From Nocardioidaceae bacterium (GTDB lineage Bacteria > Actinomycetota > Actinomycetes > Propionibacteriales > Nocardioidaceae), in the NCBI GenBank assembly GCA_025966335.1, contig JAICRS010000001.1, forward strand, positions 11,846 through 75,845: a DNA stretch of 64,000 nucleotides, given 5' to 3'. Position 1 is the stretch's first letter. Every line of letters starts with the position of its first letter. A program made the position numbers and the translations under genes. Below, piece by piece: positions 41,172 to 52,813 of this stretch. Below the pieces are notes generated by a model. That model saw only the letters and a list, made by a program, of their open reading frames with translations. It ran no database searches and was not told where the DNA came from.

Positions 41172-42152
41172 TCAGAGCCAGCCGGAGCGTTTGAAGAGGC
41201 GGTAGAGGGCCACCGAGGCGACCAGCATCAGCAGCAGGGCGAGGTAGTAGCCGTAGTCCCAGCCCAGCTCGGGCATGTTCTCGAAGTTCATCCCGTAGAT
41301 GCCGGCGATCAGCGTGCCGACGGCGGCGATCGCGACCCAGGCGGAGATCTTCCGCATGTCCTCGTTCTGCTGCACGCTGATCCGTGCCAGTGCCGCGTCG
41401 AACGCCGAGGAGAGCAGCCCGTCGAGCGAGTCGATCGCCTCGGAGACCCGGACCACGTGGTCGGCGACGTCCCGGAAGAACGGTGCCGCCTCGGCGGTGA
41501 TCCCCGGGACGACGCCGGACGCGAACCGCTTCATCGGCTCCTTCAGCGGGTTCACCGCCCGGCGCATCTCGGCCAGCTCGCGCTTCAGCACGTAGATCCG
41601 CGGCGCGTCGTCGCTGCGGGCGGGGGAGAACACCGAGGCCTCCACCTCGTCGACGTCCTCCTCGAGGGAGGAGGCGACCGACTCGTAGCTGTCGACCACC
41701 CGGTCGCAGATCGCGTAGACGACCGCCGACGGACCGTGCCCGAGGACCTGCGTCTTCCCCTCCAGATCGAGCCGGGCCGAGTGCAGCTCGGTGCCCTCAC
41801 CGTGCCGGACGCTGACCACGAAGTTCGGGCCCACGAACAGGTTGATCTCGCCGGTCTCCACGGCATCGAGCTCGTCGACGTACCAGAGTGTCTTGAGCAC
41901 CAGGAACAGCGCGTCGTCGTACCGCTCGAGCTTGGGACGCTGGTGTGCCTTGAGCGCGTCCTCGACGGCGAGTGGGTGCAGCTCGAACAGCGACGAGACG
42001 GCGTCGAGCTCGTCGGCCGTCGGCTCGTGCAGTCCGACCCAGACGAAGTCGCCGTCGCCGCGGGCCGCGTCCCGGACCGCGCCAAGGTCCTCCCTCGGGC
42101 AGTCGACGGGGACCCGGACACCGTCGCGGTAGAGCGCGTTGTCAACGATCAC
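41172..42152 (-). CDS. corA: CorA-type magnesium/divalent cation channel
   Basis: 326 residues: a large N-terminal cytoplasmic alpha/beta domain, a long helix (about 200-265), and two C-terminal membrane helices with the signature YGMNFENMPE between them and a basic end (KRSGWL). It forms a pentameric Mg2+ (or Co2+/Ni2+) channel. GTG 42152 has TAACCT 6 nt upstream, suggesting a leaderless mRNA. Confidence 0.94.
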   Translation of the reverse strand: MIVDNALYRDGVRVPVDCPREDLGAVRDAARGDGDFVWVGLHEPTADELDAVSSLFELHPLAVEDALKAHQRPKLERYDDALFLVLKTLWYVDELDAVETGEINLFVGPNFVVSVRHGEGTELHSARLDLEGKTQVLGHGPSAVVYAICDRVVDSYESVASSLEEDVDEVEASVFSPARSDDAPRIYVLKRELAEMRRAVNPLKEPMKRFASGVVPGITAEAAPFFRDVADHVVRVSEAIDSLDGLLSSAFDAALARISVQQNEDMRKISAWVAIAAVGTLIAGIYGMNFENMPELGWDYGYYLALLLMLVASVALYRLFKRSGWL

Positions 42153-42158
42153 CCGCTC

Positions 42159-42164
42159 AGGTTA
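42159..42164 (-). promoter_or_regulatory. -10 hexamer of a leaderless promoter (corA)
   Basis: Read leftward, TAACCT ends 6 nt before GTG 42152. It lies only 7 bp from the -10 of the divergent phosphatase gene. Confidence 0.5.
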
Positions 42165-42171
42165 CGGCCAC

Positions 42172-42177
42172 TACGCT
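42172..42177 (+). promoter_or_regulatory. -10 hexamer of a leaderless promoter (phosphatase gene)
   Basis: TACGCT ends 7 nt before ATG 42185. Confidence 0.55.
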
Positions 42178-42184
42178 CTGAGCC

Positions 42185-42892
42185 ATGGCAACTGTGATCC
42201 TGGCCCGGCACGGACGCACCACCGCGAACGCCACCGGTGTCCTCGCCGGCCGCGGCAAGGGTGTGCACCTCGACGAGCTCGGCCTGGCGCAGGCCCGATC
42301 GGCGGGGGAGCGGCTGGCCGGCCTGCCACTCGCGGCCGTGGTGACCAGCCCGCTCGAGCGATGCCGGGAGACGGCCCGGGAGATCAACGCGCTGCAGCCG
42401 GCGCCGCTGAAGGTCGCCACCGAGCGCGGTCTGCTCGAGTGCGACTACGGCAGCTGGACCGGCCGGGAGCTGAAGTCGCTGGCGAAGGAGAAGCTGTGGC
42501 AGACCGTGCAGGCCCATCCGGCCAACGCTCGGTTCCCCGAGGGGGAGTCGATGGCCCAGATGATGGCGCGCAGCGTCGCGGCGGTGCGCCACTGGGACGC
42601 GCGGCTGGAGGAGCAGCACGGCCCGGACGCGGTGTGGCTCGCGGTCAGCCACGGGGACGTGATCAAGTCGATCCTCGCGGATGCGCTCGGCATGCACCTG
42701 GACCTGTTCCAGCGGATCGTCGCCGACCCGGGTTCGCTCTCGGTGATCCGGTACACCGCGCTGCGTCCGTTCGTGGTGTCGGTGAACTCGCACGCCGGCG
42801 ACCTGTCGGTCCTGAAGGTCAAGAAGCGGCGCCGCCGGCGCGGGGACAGCGATGCCGTCGTCGGTGGCGGTGCCGGCGGCCGGACCGCATAG
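42185..42892 (+). CDS. Histidine phosphatase superfamily protein (MSMEG_4193 family)
   Basis: 235 residues. Phospho-His motif LARHGRTTAN at the N-terminus, VTSPLERCRET, acid Glu in LLECDYGSWTGRELK, and the second His in VSHGDVIKSI. The basic C-terminal tail (KVKKRRRRRGD) is unusual for phosphatases but typical of this actinobacterial group. It belongs to the conserved cluster phosphatase-DUF3090-SCO1664-mshC. A phosphomutase or phosphatase acting on a small phosphoester is expected; the substrate is unknown. Confidence 0.9.
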   Translation: MATVILARHGRTTANATGVLAGRGKGVHLDELGLAQARSAGERLAGLPLAAVVTSPLERCRETAREINALQPAPLKVATERGLLECDYGSWTGRELKSLAKEKLWQTVQAHPANARFPEGESMAQMMARSVAAVRHWDARLEEQHGPDAVWLAVSHGDVIKSILADALGMHLDLFQRIVADPGSLSVIRYTALRPFVVSVNSHAGDLSVLKVKKRRRRRGDSDAVVGGGAGGRTA

Positions 42893-42895
42893 GGT
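42890..42895 (+). promoter_or_regulatory. -10 hexamer of a leaderless promoter (DUF3090 gene)
   Basis: TAGGGT overlaps the end of the phosphatase gene and ends 7 nt before ATG 42903. Confidence 0.5.
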
Positions 42896-42902
42896 CGGAT
42901 CC

Positions 42903-43490
42903 ATGGCTCCCGTAGTGCACAGCTTCGACCCGCCGGAACGTTTCGTGGCCGGGACTGTCGGCCCGCCCGGACAACGCACCTTCTTCCTGCAGGCGCGCTC
43001 CGGACCGCGGGTCACCAGCGTCGCCTTGGAGAAGCAGCAGGTCTCGGTGCTCGCCGAGCGGATCGACGAGCTGCTCGACGAGGTGATGCGCGCGGGGGAG
43101 GGTGAGGCCACGGTCCCGGCGGTGGCGCCGGTCGGACTGGAGGACGGTGACCCGCTCGAGCAGCCGATCGTCGAGGAGTTCCGGGCGGGCACGATGACCC
43201 TGTCCTGGGACGCCGCCGACGAACGGATCGTGGTCGAGGTGTTCCCGTTCACCGAGGAGGCGCTGATCAGCCCGGACCAGCCGGAGGAGGAGATCGACGA
43301 GCCGGACCCCGAGGAGATCCTCCTCGTCCGGCTCCCCGCGGGGCTCGCCCGCGCCTTCACCAAGCGGGCCCTGTCCGTGGTCGCCGCGGGGCGCGCTCCG
43401 TGCCCCTTCTGCGGCGGACCGGTCGACCCCGAAGGCCACCTGTGCCCCCGCGCCAACGGGTTCCGCCGCACCGGTGGATCACCCGCGTGA
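42903..43490 (+). CDS. DUF3090 family protein
   Basis: 195 residues. Starts HSFDPPERFVAGTVGPPGQRTFF, has an acidic middle part, and ends in a zinc ribbon (CPFCGGPVDPEGHLCPR). Conserved in actinobacteria next to the SCO1664-type gene and mshC, but with no established function. ATG 42903 matches other members; the longer open frame is not needed. The next gene begins inside its 3' end (17-nt overlap), so translation is coupled. Confidence 0.88.
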   Translation: MAPVVHSFDPPERFVAGTVGPPGQRTFFLQARSGPRVTSVALEKQQVSVLAERIDELLDEVMRAGEGEATVPAVAPVGLEDGDPLEQPIVEEFRAGTMTLSWDAADERIVVEVFPFTEEALISPDQPEEEIDEPDPEEILLVRLPAGLARAFTKRALSVVAAGRAPCPFCGGPVDPEGHLCPRANGFRRTGGSPA

Positions 43491-44274
43491 CGAGCTCGCC
43501 GTCCTCACCGGCGGCGAGCTCGAGCTCAAGGGCAGGATCCTGCCGGCCTCCAACCTGACCTTCTTCGGCGAGGTGAGCCTGGACCAGCGGTCGGTGCGGT
43601 GTGTCTACAAGCCGGTGACCGGCGAGCGTCCGCTGTGGGACTTCCCCGACGGGACGCTGGCGGGCCGGGAGGTCGCTGCCTACACCGTCTCGGAGGCGCT
43701 CGGCTGGGACGTGGTCCCGCTGACGGTGCTCCGCGACGGACCGGCCGGCAGCGGCATGGTCCAGATCTGGCGGGAACCGGACCCGGACCAGGACCCGATC
43801 GACATCGTCCCCGTCGGCAGCGTCCCGGACGGCTACCGGCACGTGCTGGACGCCGTCGACGGAGCCGACCGCCCGGTGTCCCTGGTGCACGAGGACAGCG
43901 CGCCGCTGCGCCGGATGGCGGTGTTCGACGCGGTGGTGAACAACGCCGACCGCAAGGGCGGCCACGTCCTGGCGATGACCGACGGTCACCGGTTCGGCGT
44001 CGACCACGGGGTCACCTTCCACATCGACGACAAGCTGCGGACCGTCTTGTGGGGCTGGGCCGACGAGGCGCTCGACCCGGCCGACGGGCAGGCGCTCGAA
44101 GCGCTCATCGAGGACCTCGAGGACGCGCGAAGCGAGCTGGCCGGCACCCTGAACCGGCTGCTGGCCGCGGAGGAGGTGCGGGCGCTGCGGACCCGGTCCC
44201 GACGGCTCCTCGACGCCGGCCGCATGCCGCTGCCGTCGGGACAATGGCCGGCAATCCCGTGGCCTGCCTTCTAG
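43474..44274 (+). CDS. SCO1664 family protein (PI3/4-kinase-like fold)
   Basis: 266 residues. Motifs resembling the lipid/protein kinase fold of the PI3K type: CVYKPVTGERPLWDFP (ATP-contacting Lys), AVFDAVVNNADRKGGHVL (catalytic loop DxxxxNxDR) and FGVDHGVTFH (metal-binding D). The GTG start overlaps the DUF3090 gene. The actinobacterial family is linked to mycothiol-cluster genes; a kinase or nucleotidyl-type reaction is plausible but not shown. Confidence 0.85.
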   Translation: MDHPRDELAVLTGGELELKGRILPASNLTFFGEVSLDQRSVRCVYKPVTGERPLWDFPDGTLAGREVAAYTVSEALGWDVVPLTVLRDGPAGSGMVQIWREPDPDQDPIDIVPVGSVPDGYRHVLDAVDGADRPVSLVHEDSAPLRRMAVFDAVVNNADRKGGHVLAMTDGHRFGVDHGVTFHIDDKLRTVLWGWADEALDPADGQALEALIEDLEDARSELAGTLNRLLAAEEVRALRTRSRRLLDAGRMPLPSGQWPAIPWPAF

Positions 44275-44285
44275 CGTCGGTTGGC

Positions 44286-44291
44286 TAGGCT
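44286..44291 (+). promoter_or_regulatory. -10 hexamer of a leaderless promoter (mshC)
   Basis: TAGGCT ends 6 nt before ATG 44298. Confidence 0.5.
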
Positions 44292-44297
44292 GCGCAC

Positions 44298-45521
44298 ATG
44301 CGCGCCTGGCCCACCACCGATGTTCCGAAGCTCGAGGGCTTCGGATCTGCACCCGCCGTCCACGTCTTCAACACCGCCACCGGAACCGTCGAGCCGACGA
44401 CGCCGCAGGGCCGGGCCCGGATGTACGTCTGCGGGATCACCCCCTACGACGCCACCCACGTCGGCCACGCGGCGACCTATGTCGCTTTCGACCTGCTGAA
44501 CCGCGCCTGGCGCGACGCCGGCCACGAGGTCAGCTACGTGCAGAACGTCACCGACGTGGACGACCCCCTGCTGGAACGGGCCACCGCCACCGGCGTCGAC
44601 TGGGCGGACCTGGCCGAGCGCGAGACCGAGCTGTTCCGGGAGGACATGACCGCGCTGCGGGTGCTCCCGCCCGACGAGTACGTCGGAGCCGTCGAGTCCA
44701 TCCCGCTCGTCGTCGAGGTGATCCAGCAGCTGCGCGACAAGGGCTTCGTGTACGACGTCGAGGGCGACCTGTACTTCGCCGTGCATTCCGACCCCCGTTT
44801 CGGGGAGGTCTCCGGGCTCAGCGAGCAGGAGATGCTGGCGGTGTTCGGTGAGCGCGGGGGAGACCCGGACCGCCCCGGCAAGAAGCACGCGCTGGACTGC
44901 CTGCTCTGGCAGGCCGAACGCCCCGGCGAGCCGGCCTGGGACTCGGTGCTGGGTCGAGGCAGACCCGGCTGGCACATCGAGTGCTCCGCGATCGCGCTGC
45001 GCTTCCTGGGCGAGGGCTTCGACGTCCAGGGCGGGGGCAGCGACCTCGCGTTCCCGCACCACGAGATGAGCGCGTCCGAGGCACAGGCCGCTTTCGACGG
45101 CCTCACCTTCGCCCGGGCCTACCTGCACGCCGGCATGGTCGGCTACCAGGGCGAGAAGATGTCGAAGTCCAAGGGGAACCTGGTCTTCGTCTCCACGCTG
45201 CGTGAGTCGGGGACCGACCCGATGGCGATCCGGCTCGCCCTCCTTGCCCGGCACTACCGCGCGGACTGGGAGTGGACCGATGCCGACCTGGAGCGGGCCG
45301 AGGCACGCCTCGCCTCCTGGCGTGACGCGGTGCAGCACGCCTCCGACCAGCACGCACGACAGCTGGTGGACGTCGTACGCACCTGCCTGGCCGCCGACCT
45401 CGACGCACCGGCCGCGCTGGCCGCGATCGACGCGGGGGCGGCCGGCTGGCACGACGGCGACGGCGCGGGCGCGGACACCGTGCAGCGGCTGCTCGACGCC
45501 AGGCTCGGGGTCCGGCTCTAG
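44298..45521 (+). CDS. mshC: Mycothiol synthesis cysteine ligase MshC
   Basis: 407 residues, the usual length. A class I cysteinyl-tRNA-synthetase paralogue: zinc Cys and HIGH-like motif in MYVCGITPYDATHVGHA, the aminoacyl region WHIECSAIALRFLG, zinc ligands in FPHHEMSASEAQ, and KMSKS in GEKMSKSKGNLVF. It lacks the tRNA-binding C-terminus of CysS. It joins cysteine to glucosaminyl-inositol with ATP, the third step of mycothiol formation. Single probable leaderless transcript; the PAC2 gene converges 15 bp away. Confidence 0.96.
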   Translation: MRAWPTTDVPKLEGFGSAPAVHVFNTATGTVEPTTPQGRARMYVCGITPYDATHVGHAATYVAFDLLNRAWRDAGHEVSYVQNVTDVDDPLLERATATGVDWADLAERETELFREDMTALRVLPPDEYVGAVESIPLVVEVIQQLRDKGFVYDVEGDLYFAVHSDPRFGEVSGLSEQEMLAVFGERGGDPDRPGKKHALDCLLWQAERPGEPAWDSVLGRGRPGWHIECSAIALRFLGEGFDVQGGGSDLAFPHHEMSASEAQAAFDGLTFARAYLHAGMVGYQGEKMSKSKGNLVFVSTLRESGTDPMAIRLALLARHYRADWEWTDADLERAEARLASWRDAVQHASDQHARQLVDVVRTCLAADLDAPAALAAIDAGAAGWHDGDGAGADTVQRLLDARLGVRL

Positions 45522-45536
45522 CTGGGCCGGCCGCGG

Positions 45537-46388
45537 CTACCCGTCGTCGGTCTCGCGGCGCTTGAGGTACCGCTCGAACTCACGCGCGATGGCCTCGCCG
45601 CTCGCCTCCGGAAGCTCCGCGGTGTCGCGGGTCTCCTCGAGCGCACGGACGTAGTCGCCGATCTCCTCGTCCTCCTCCGCGAGCTCGTCGACCCCGCGCT
45701 CCCAGGCCCGGGCCTCCTCCGGCAGGTCCGCCAGCGGGATGCTGATCTCCAGCAGGTCCTCGAGCTGGCCGAGCAGCGCCAGGGTCGCCTTGGGGCACGG
45801 CGGCTGCGCCACGTAGTGGGGGACCGCTGCCCAGTAGGAGACGGCCGGCACGTCCATCTGCGTGCAGGCGTCCTGGAACACACCGACGATGCCGGTGGGT
45901 CCCTCGTAGTTGGACTGCTCGAGCTTGAGCCGGTCGGCGAGGTCGGGCTCGGTGGCCGTGCCGGTGACCGGGATCGGGCGCGTGTGCGGGGTGTCGGCCA
46001 GCAACGCGCCGAGGGTCACCACCAGCTCGGTGCCCAGCTCGTCGGAGGCCGCGAGCAGCTCGGCGCAGAACTGCCGCCAGCGCATGTTCGGCTCGATGCC
46101 GCGCAGCAGCACCACGTCGCGCGAGGCGCCCGGCGGTCGGGCGACCGAGATCTGGGTCGAGGGCCAGGTGATCCGGCGCATGCCGGAGTCGTTCGTGCCT
46201 ACCACCGGCCGGTTCATCTGGAAGTCGTAGAAGTCCTCGGGATCGATGGCGGCGACCACCTTGGCGTCCCAGACCTTGATCAGGTGGTCGACCACGGAGG
46301 ACGCCGCATCCGCGGCATCGTTCCAGCCCTCGAAGGCGGCGATGAGAACCGGTGACACCAGCTCCGGGACTTCTTCGATCTCGATCAC
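45537..46388 (-). CDS. PAC2 family protein (proteasome assembly chaperone-like)
   Basis: 283 residues with the PAC2 start (VPELVSPVLIAAFEGWNDAADAASSVVDHL), the internal VVLLRGIEPNMRWRQF and VPHYVAQPPCPKATLALL motifs, and a charged, acidic C-terminal tail with predicted helix (EDEEIGDYVRALEETRDTAE). In actinobacteria these proteins are common and resemble the Rv2125-type family; direct roles are not settled. GTG 46388 has TAGGCT 6 nt upstream. Divergent from metH. Confidence 0.9.
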   Translation of the reverse strand: MIEIEEVPELVSPVLIAAFEGWNDAADAASSVVDHLIKVWDAKVVAAIDPEDFYDFQMNRPVVGTNDSGMRRITWPSTQISVARPPGASRDVVLLRGIEPNMRWRQFCAELLAASDELGTELVVTLGALLADTPHTRPIPVTGTATEPDLADRLKLEQSNYEGPTGIVGVFQDACTQMDVPAVSYWAAVPHYVAQPPCPKATLALLGQLEDLLEISIPLADLPEEARAWERGVDELAEEDEEIGDYVRALEETRDTAELPEASGEAIAREFERYLKRRETDDG

Positions 46389-46394
46389 CCGGAC

Positions 46395-46400
46395 AGCCTA
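46395..46400 (-). promoter_or_regulatory. -10 hexamer of a leaderless promoter (PAC2 gene)
   Basis: Read leftward, TAGGCT ends 6 nt before GTG 46388. Confidence 0.5.
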
Positions 46401-46460
46401 GTGCGCGACCGGCGCCGGGGCGGCCGGGACGGTGTGCGACGCGGACGGGATTTCTCCGGG

Positions 46461-46488
46461 CTGACACACTGTGAGACAGCGATGTCAG
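46461..46488. promoter_or_regulatory. Nested imperfect palindrome upstream of metH
   Basis: Outer arms CTGACA (46461-46466) and TGTCAG (46483-46488) enclose inner arms CTGT (46469-46472) and ACAG (46476-46479). It lies upstream of the probable metH -10, so an operator is more likely than an RNA element. Confidence 0.35.
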
Positions 46489-46526
46489 GATGCGATACGT
46501 ACGTCGGCCCGCGACGCCGCCGCCCC

Positions 46527-46532
46527 TATCGT
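46527..46532 (+). promoter_or_regulatory. Possible -10 of metH
   Basis: TATCGT about 61 nt before the TTG start; the predicted leader contains the palindrome at 46546-46564. Confidence 0.35.
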
Positions 46533-46545
46533 GACTGAGACGCCT

Positions 46546-46564
46546 CGTCGACGGACCGTCGACG
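46546..46564. promoter_or_regulatory. 19-bp perfect palindrome in the metH leader
   Basis: CGTCGACGG and CCGTCGACG flank a single A. This could be a repressor site just downstream of the transcription start, or a stem in the leader. Confidence 0.4.
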
Positions 46565-46592
46565 CGCCCCGACCCGGACAAGGACGCCCCTG

Positions 46593-50336
<3,744 letters not shown>

Positions 50337-50345
50337 CGGCGGCCC

Positions 50346-51005
50346 GTGCACGATCCCTGGCCGGCGGCCGTCCTGTGGGACATGGACGGGACCCTCGTCG
50401 ACACCGAGCCCTATTGGATCGAGTCCGAGTTCGAGCTGGTCGAGCAGCACGGCGGCACCTGGAGCCGCGAGCACGCGCTGAACCTGGTCGGCAACGACCT
50501 GCTCGTCTCCGGCCGTTACATCCGCGAGCACGCCGGCATCGACGTCGAGCCGGACCGGATCGTCGAGGAGCTGCTCGACCGGGTGGTCGCCCGGGTGGAG
50601 CGGCGGGTCCCGTGGCGCCCGGGGGCGGTCGACCTGCTGGTCGACCTGCGCGCCCACGACGTGCGGTGCGCGCTGGTCACGATGTCCTACCGGCGCTTCG
50701 TCGAGCCGATCCTGCGAGTCCTGCCCGAGGGCACCTTCGAGGTGGTGGTCACCGGTGACGCGGTCACCCAGGGAAAACCGCATCCCGAGCCCTACCAGAA
50801 GGCGGCCGCCGTCCTCGGTGTCCCGCCGGCCGCCACCCTGGCGATCGAGGACTCGAACACCGGTGCCCGCTCGGCCGAGGCCGCCGGCTGCACGGTCCTG
50901 GTCGTTCCCAACCACGTGCCGGTGCTTCCCGGGCCACGGCGCGTGTTCGCCGACACACTGGACGAGTTGGACTATTCGACCCTGCCGCGACCGATATCCG
51001 GCTAA
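50346..51005 (+). CDS. HAD superfamily hydrolase (beta-phosphoglucomutase/phosphatase-like)
   Basis: 219 residues. Nucleophile motif VLWDMDGTLVDTEPYW, the Thr/Ser region LVTMSYRRFVEP, Lys in GKPHPEPYQKA, and acidic AIEDSNTGARSAEAAG. The four-helix cap after motif I assigns it to subfamily IA. GTG start 9 nt after metH, so co-transcription is likely. Such proteins dephosphorylate small metabolites; conserved linkage with metH is often seen in actinobacteria. Confidence 0.9.
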   Translation: MHDPWPAAVLWDMDGTLVDTEPYWIESEFELVEQHGGTWSREHALNLVGNDLLVSGRYIREHAGIDVEPDRIVEELLDRVVARVERRVPWRPGAVDLLVDLRAHDVRCALVTMSYRRFVEPILRVLPEGTFEVVVTGDAVTQGKPHPEPYQKAAAVLGVPPAATLAIEDSNTGARSAEAAGCTVLVVPNHVPVLPGPRRVFADTLDELDYSTLPRPISG

Positions 51006-51068
51006 TCGTTGCCAGATTGCGACCGTGTCCCGGCCGCGATGTTGTGGAACAGGCCCGACTCGTGAGAG

Positions 51069-51074
51069 TAATGT
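51069..51074 (+). promoter_or_regulatory. Possible -10 of the peptide importer operon
   Basis: TAATGT sits 55 nt before the TTG start and just upstream of the 22-bp palindrome; no convincing -35 at normal spacing was found. Confidence 0.35.
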
Positions 51075-51086
51075 CCACGGCACTCC

Positions 51087-51108
51087 GCTCCTACATCCGT
51101 GTAGGAGC
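51087..51108 (+). promoter_or_regulatory. 22-bp palindrome in the peptide importer leader
   Basis: Arms GCTCCTACA (51087-51095) and TGTAGGAGC (51100-51108) pair perfectly around TCCG, 21 nt before the start codon. It could be a repressor operator overlapping the transcription start region, or an RNA hairpin that affects translation. Confidence 0.55.
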
Positions 51109-51129
51109 ATGTATTCGTGAGGTGGAAAG

Positions 51130-52749
51130 TTGAACCGCAGACGAGGACTACTGGCAGTCGCCAGTGCGGGCGTCTTGATCGCCACGCTTGCAGCGTGTGG
51201 TGACGATGCGTCCAATGGAAACGATGGCGCCAGTGGCTCCGGCGAGAGCTGGATTCTCGGTACGACCGAGTCCGTCACCGCCATGGACCCCGCCGGGTCG
51301 TACGACTTCGGCTCGTGGAACATGCAGTACAACATCTTCGAGCAGCTGATGACCGTCCCCGCCGGCCAGAGCGAGCCGCAGGGCGACGCCGCCGAGTCGT
51401 GCGAGTACGACGACGCGCAGACCGTCACCTGCACGCTCAAGGACGGCCTCAAGTTCTCCAACGGCCACGACCTCACCTCCTCGGACGTGAAGTTCTCCCT
51501 GGAGCGCAACATCAGCATCGCGGACCCCAACGGCTCCTCGGTGCTGCTGGGCTCCATCATCGAGCCCGACTCGGACCCCCAAGCCGTGGCCGAGGGCGCG
51601 ATCGAGACCCCGGACGACAAGACGATCGTCTTCCACCTGAACAAGCCGGACACCACGTTCATCAAGGTGCTGTCGACCGCGACCACGTCGATCGTCGACG
51701 AGGAGGTCTTCCCGGCCGACAAGCTGCTCGGTGACGACCAGGTCGTCGGCTCGGGCCCCTACAAGCTCAGCCAGTACAAGCCCGGCGAGCAGGCGGTCCT
51801 CGAGGCGAACGAGACCTACGAGGGCGACCGCGCCCCGCAGAGCCCGCAGATCTTCGTCACCTACTTCAGTGACACGGCTCCGCTCAAGCAGGCCGTCGAG
51901 AGCGGCCAGGTCGACATCGCCTGGCGCACGCTCAGCCCGACCGACCTCAACGACCTCGAGGGCAGCGACTCCGTCGAGGTGATCAAGGGCGAGGGCTCGG
52001 AGTTCCGCTACTGGGTCGCGCAGATGAACAACCCGGTCGTCGGGGACACCCCCGAGGGCAAGGCGGTCCGCCAGGCGGCCGCGCAGATCATCGACCGCGC
52101 TGCGATCGCGCAGGACTCCTACAGCGGCACCGTCGAGCCTGCCTACTCCATCGTTCCCCCGGGCTTCGGTGGCCAGAAGGACTCGTTCGAGACCAAGTAC
52201 GGCGAGCCGAGTGTCGAGGCCGCCGAGAAGCTGCTCGCCGACGCCGGTGTGCAGACGCCGGTCAAGCTGACGCTGGGCTACACGCCGACCCACTACGGAC
52301 CGAACGCTGTCGACGAGGCCACCCAGTTCGCAGCACAGCTCAACGACAGCGGGCTGTTCGACGTGAACACCCAGGACGCCGAGTGGGAGCAGTACCAGAC
52401 GCTCTACAAGGAAGGCGCCTACGACCTGTTCATCCTCGGCTGGTACCCCGACATCCTGGACGCGGACAACTACCTGACCCCGTTCATCCGGGACGGTGGC
52501 TTCTACGCCAACGGGTACTCCAACCCTGAGGTCAACGAGCTGCTCGACGCCGAGCTCGCGGAGACCGACACCGGCGAGCGCGAGGAGATCATCGGCGAGC
52601 TGCAGGACATCGTGGCCGAGGACGTGCCGCTGATCCCGTCGTGGAACGGTCAGAACGTGGCCGTGGCGAACAACAGCATGGAAGGCGTCGCGGACACCCT
52701 CGACCCGACGTACATCTTCCGGTTCTGGATGATCAGCAAGAACGGTTAG
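51130..52749 (+). CDS. ABC transporter peptide-binding lipoprotein (SBP family 5, DppA/OppA-like)
   Basis: 539 residues. Lipoprotein signal peptide with lipobox LAAC (Cys at about 23), then an acidic linker and the SBP_bac_5 fold (SVTAMDPAGSYDFGSWNMQYNIFEQL at the N-terminus, DDKTIVFHLNKPDTTFIKVL later). Binds di- or oligopeptides (or nickel or glycosides in some relatives). TTG start; GGTGGA lies upstream. First gene of a five-gene importer operon, followed by a hairpin before the first permease gene. Confidence 0.94.
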   Translation: MNRRRGLLAVASAGVLIATLAACGDDASNGNDGASGSGESWILGTTESVTAMDPAGSYDFGSWNMQYNIFEQLMTVPAGQSEPQGDAAESCEYDDAQTVTCTLKDGLKFSNGHDLTSSDVKFSLERNISIADPNGSSVLLGSIIEPDSDPQAVAEGAIETPDDKTIVFHLNKPDTTFIKVLSTATTSIVDEEVFPADKLLGDDQVVGSGPYKLSQYKPGEQAVLEANETYEGDRAPQSPQIFVTYFSDTAPLKQAVESGQVDIAWRTLSPTDLNDLEGSDSVEVIKGEGSEFRYWVAQMNNPVVGDTPEGKAVRQAAAQIIDRAAIAQDSYSGTVEPAYSIVPPGFGGQKDSFETKYGEPSVEAAEKLLADAGVQTPVKLTLGYTPTHYGPNAVDEATQFAAQLNDSGLFDVNTQDAEWEQYQTLYKEGAYDLFILGWYPDILDADNYLTPFIRDGGFYANGYSNPEVNELLDAELAETDTGEREEIIGELQDIVAEDVPLIPSWNGQNVAVANNSMEGVADTLDPTYIFRFWMISKNG

Positions 52750-52760
52750 CTCAGCGAAGG

Positions 52761-52792
52761 GGGAGGACGTGCGAGGGCGCGTCCTCCCTTTT
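52761..52792 (+). terminator. Intercistronic hairpin (attenuator-like)
   Basis: A 9-bp stem (GGGAGGACG at 52761-52769 with CGTCCTCCC at 52780-52788) with a 10-nt loop is followed by TTTT. Partial termination here would keep the binding protein in excess over the permeases. Confidence 0.6.
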
Positions 52793-52813
52793 CCCCTGTC
52801 AGGAAGGAACCAG

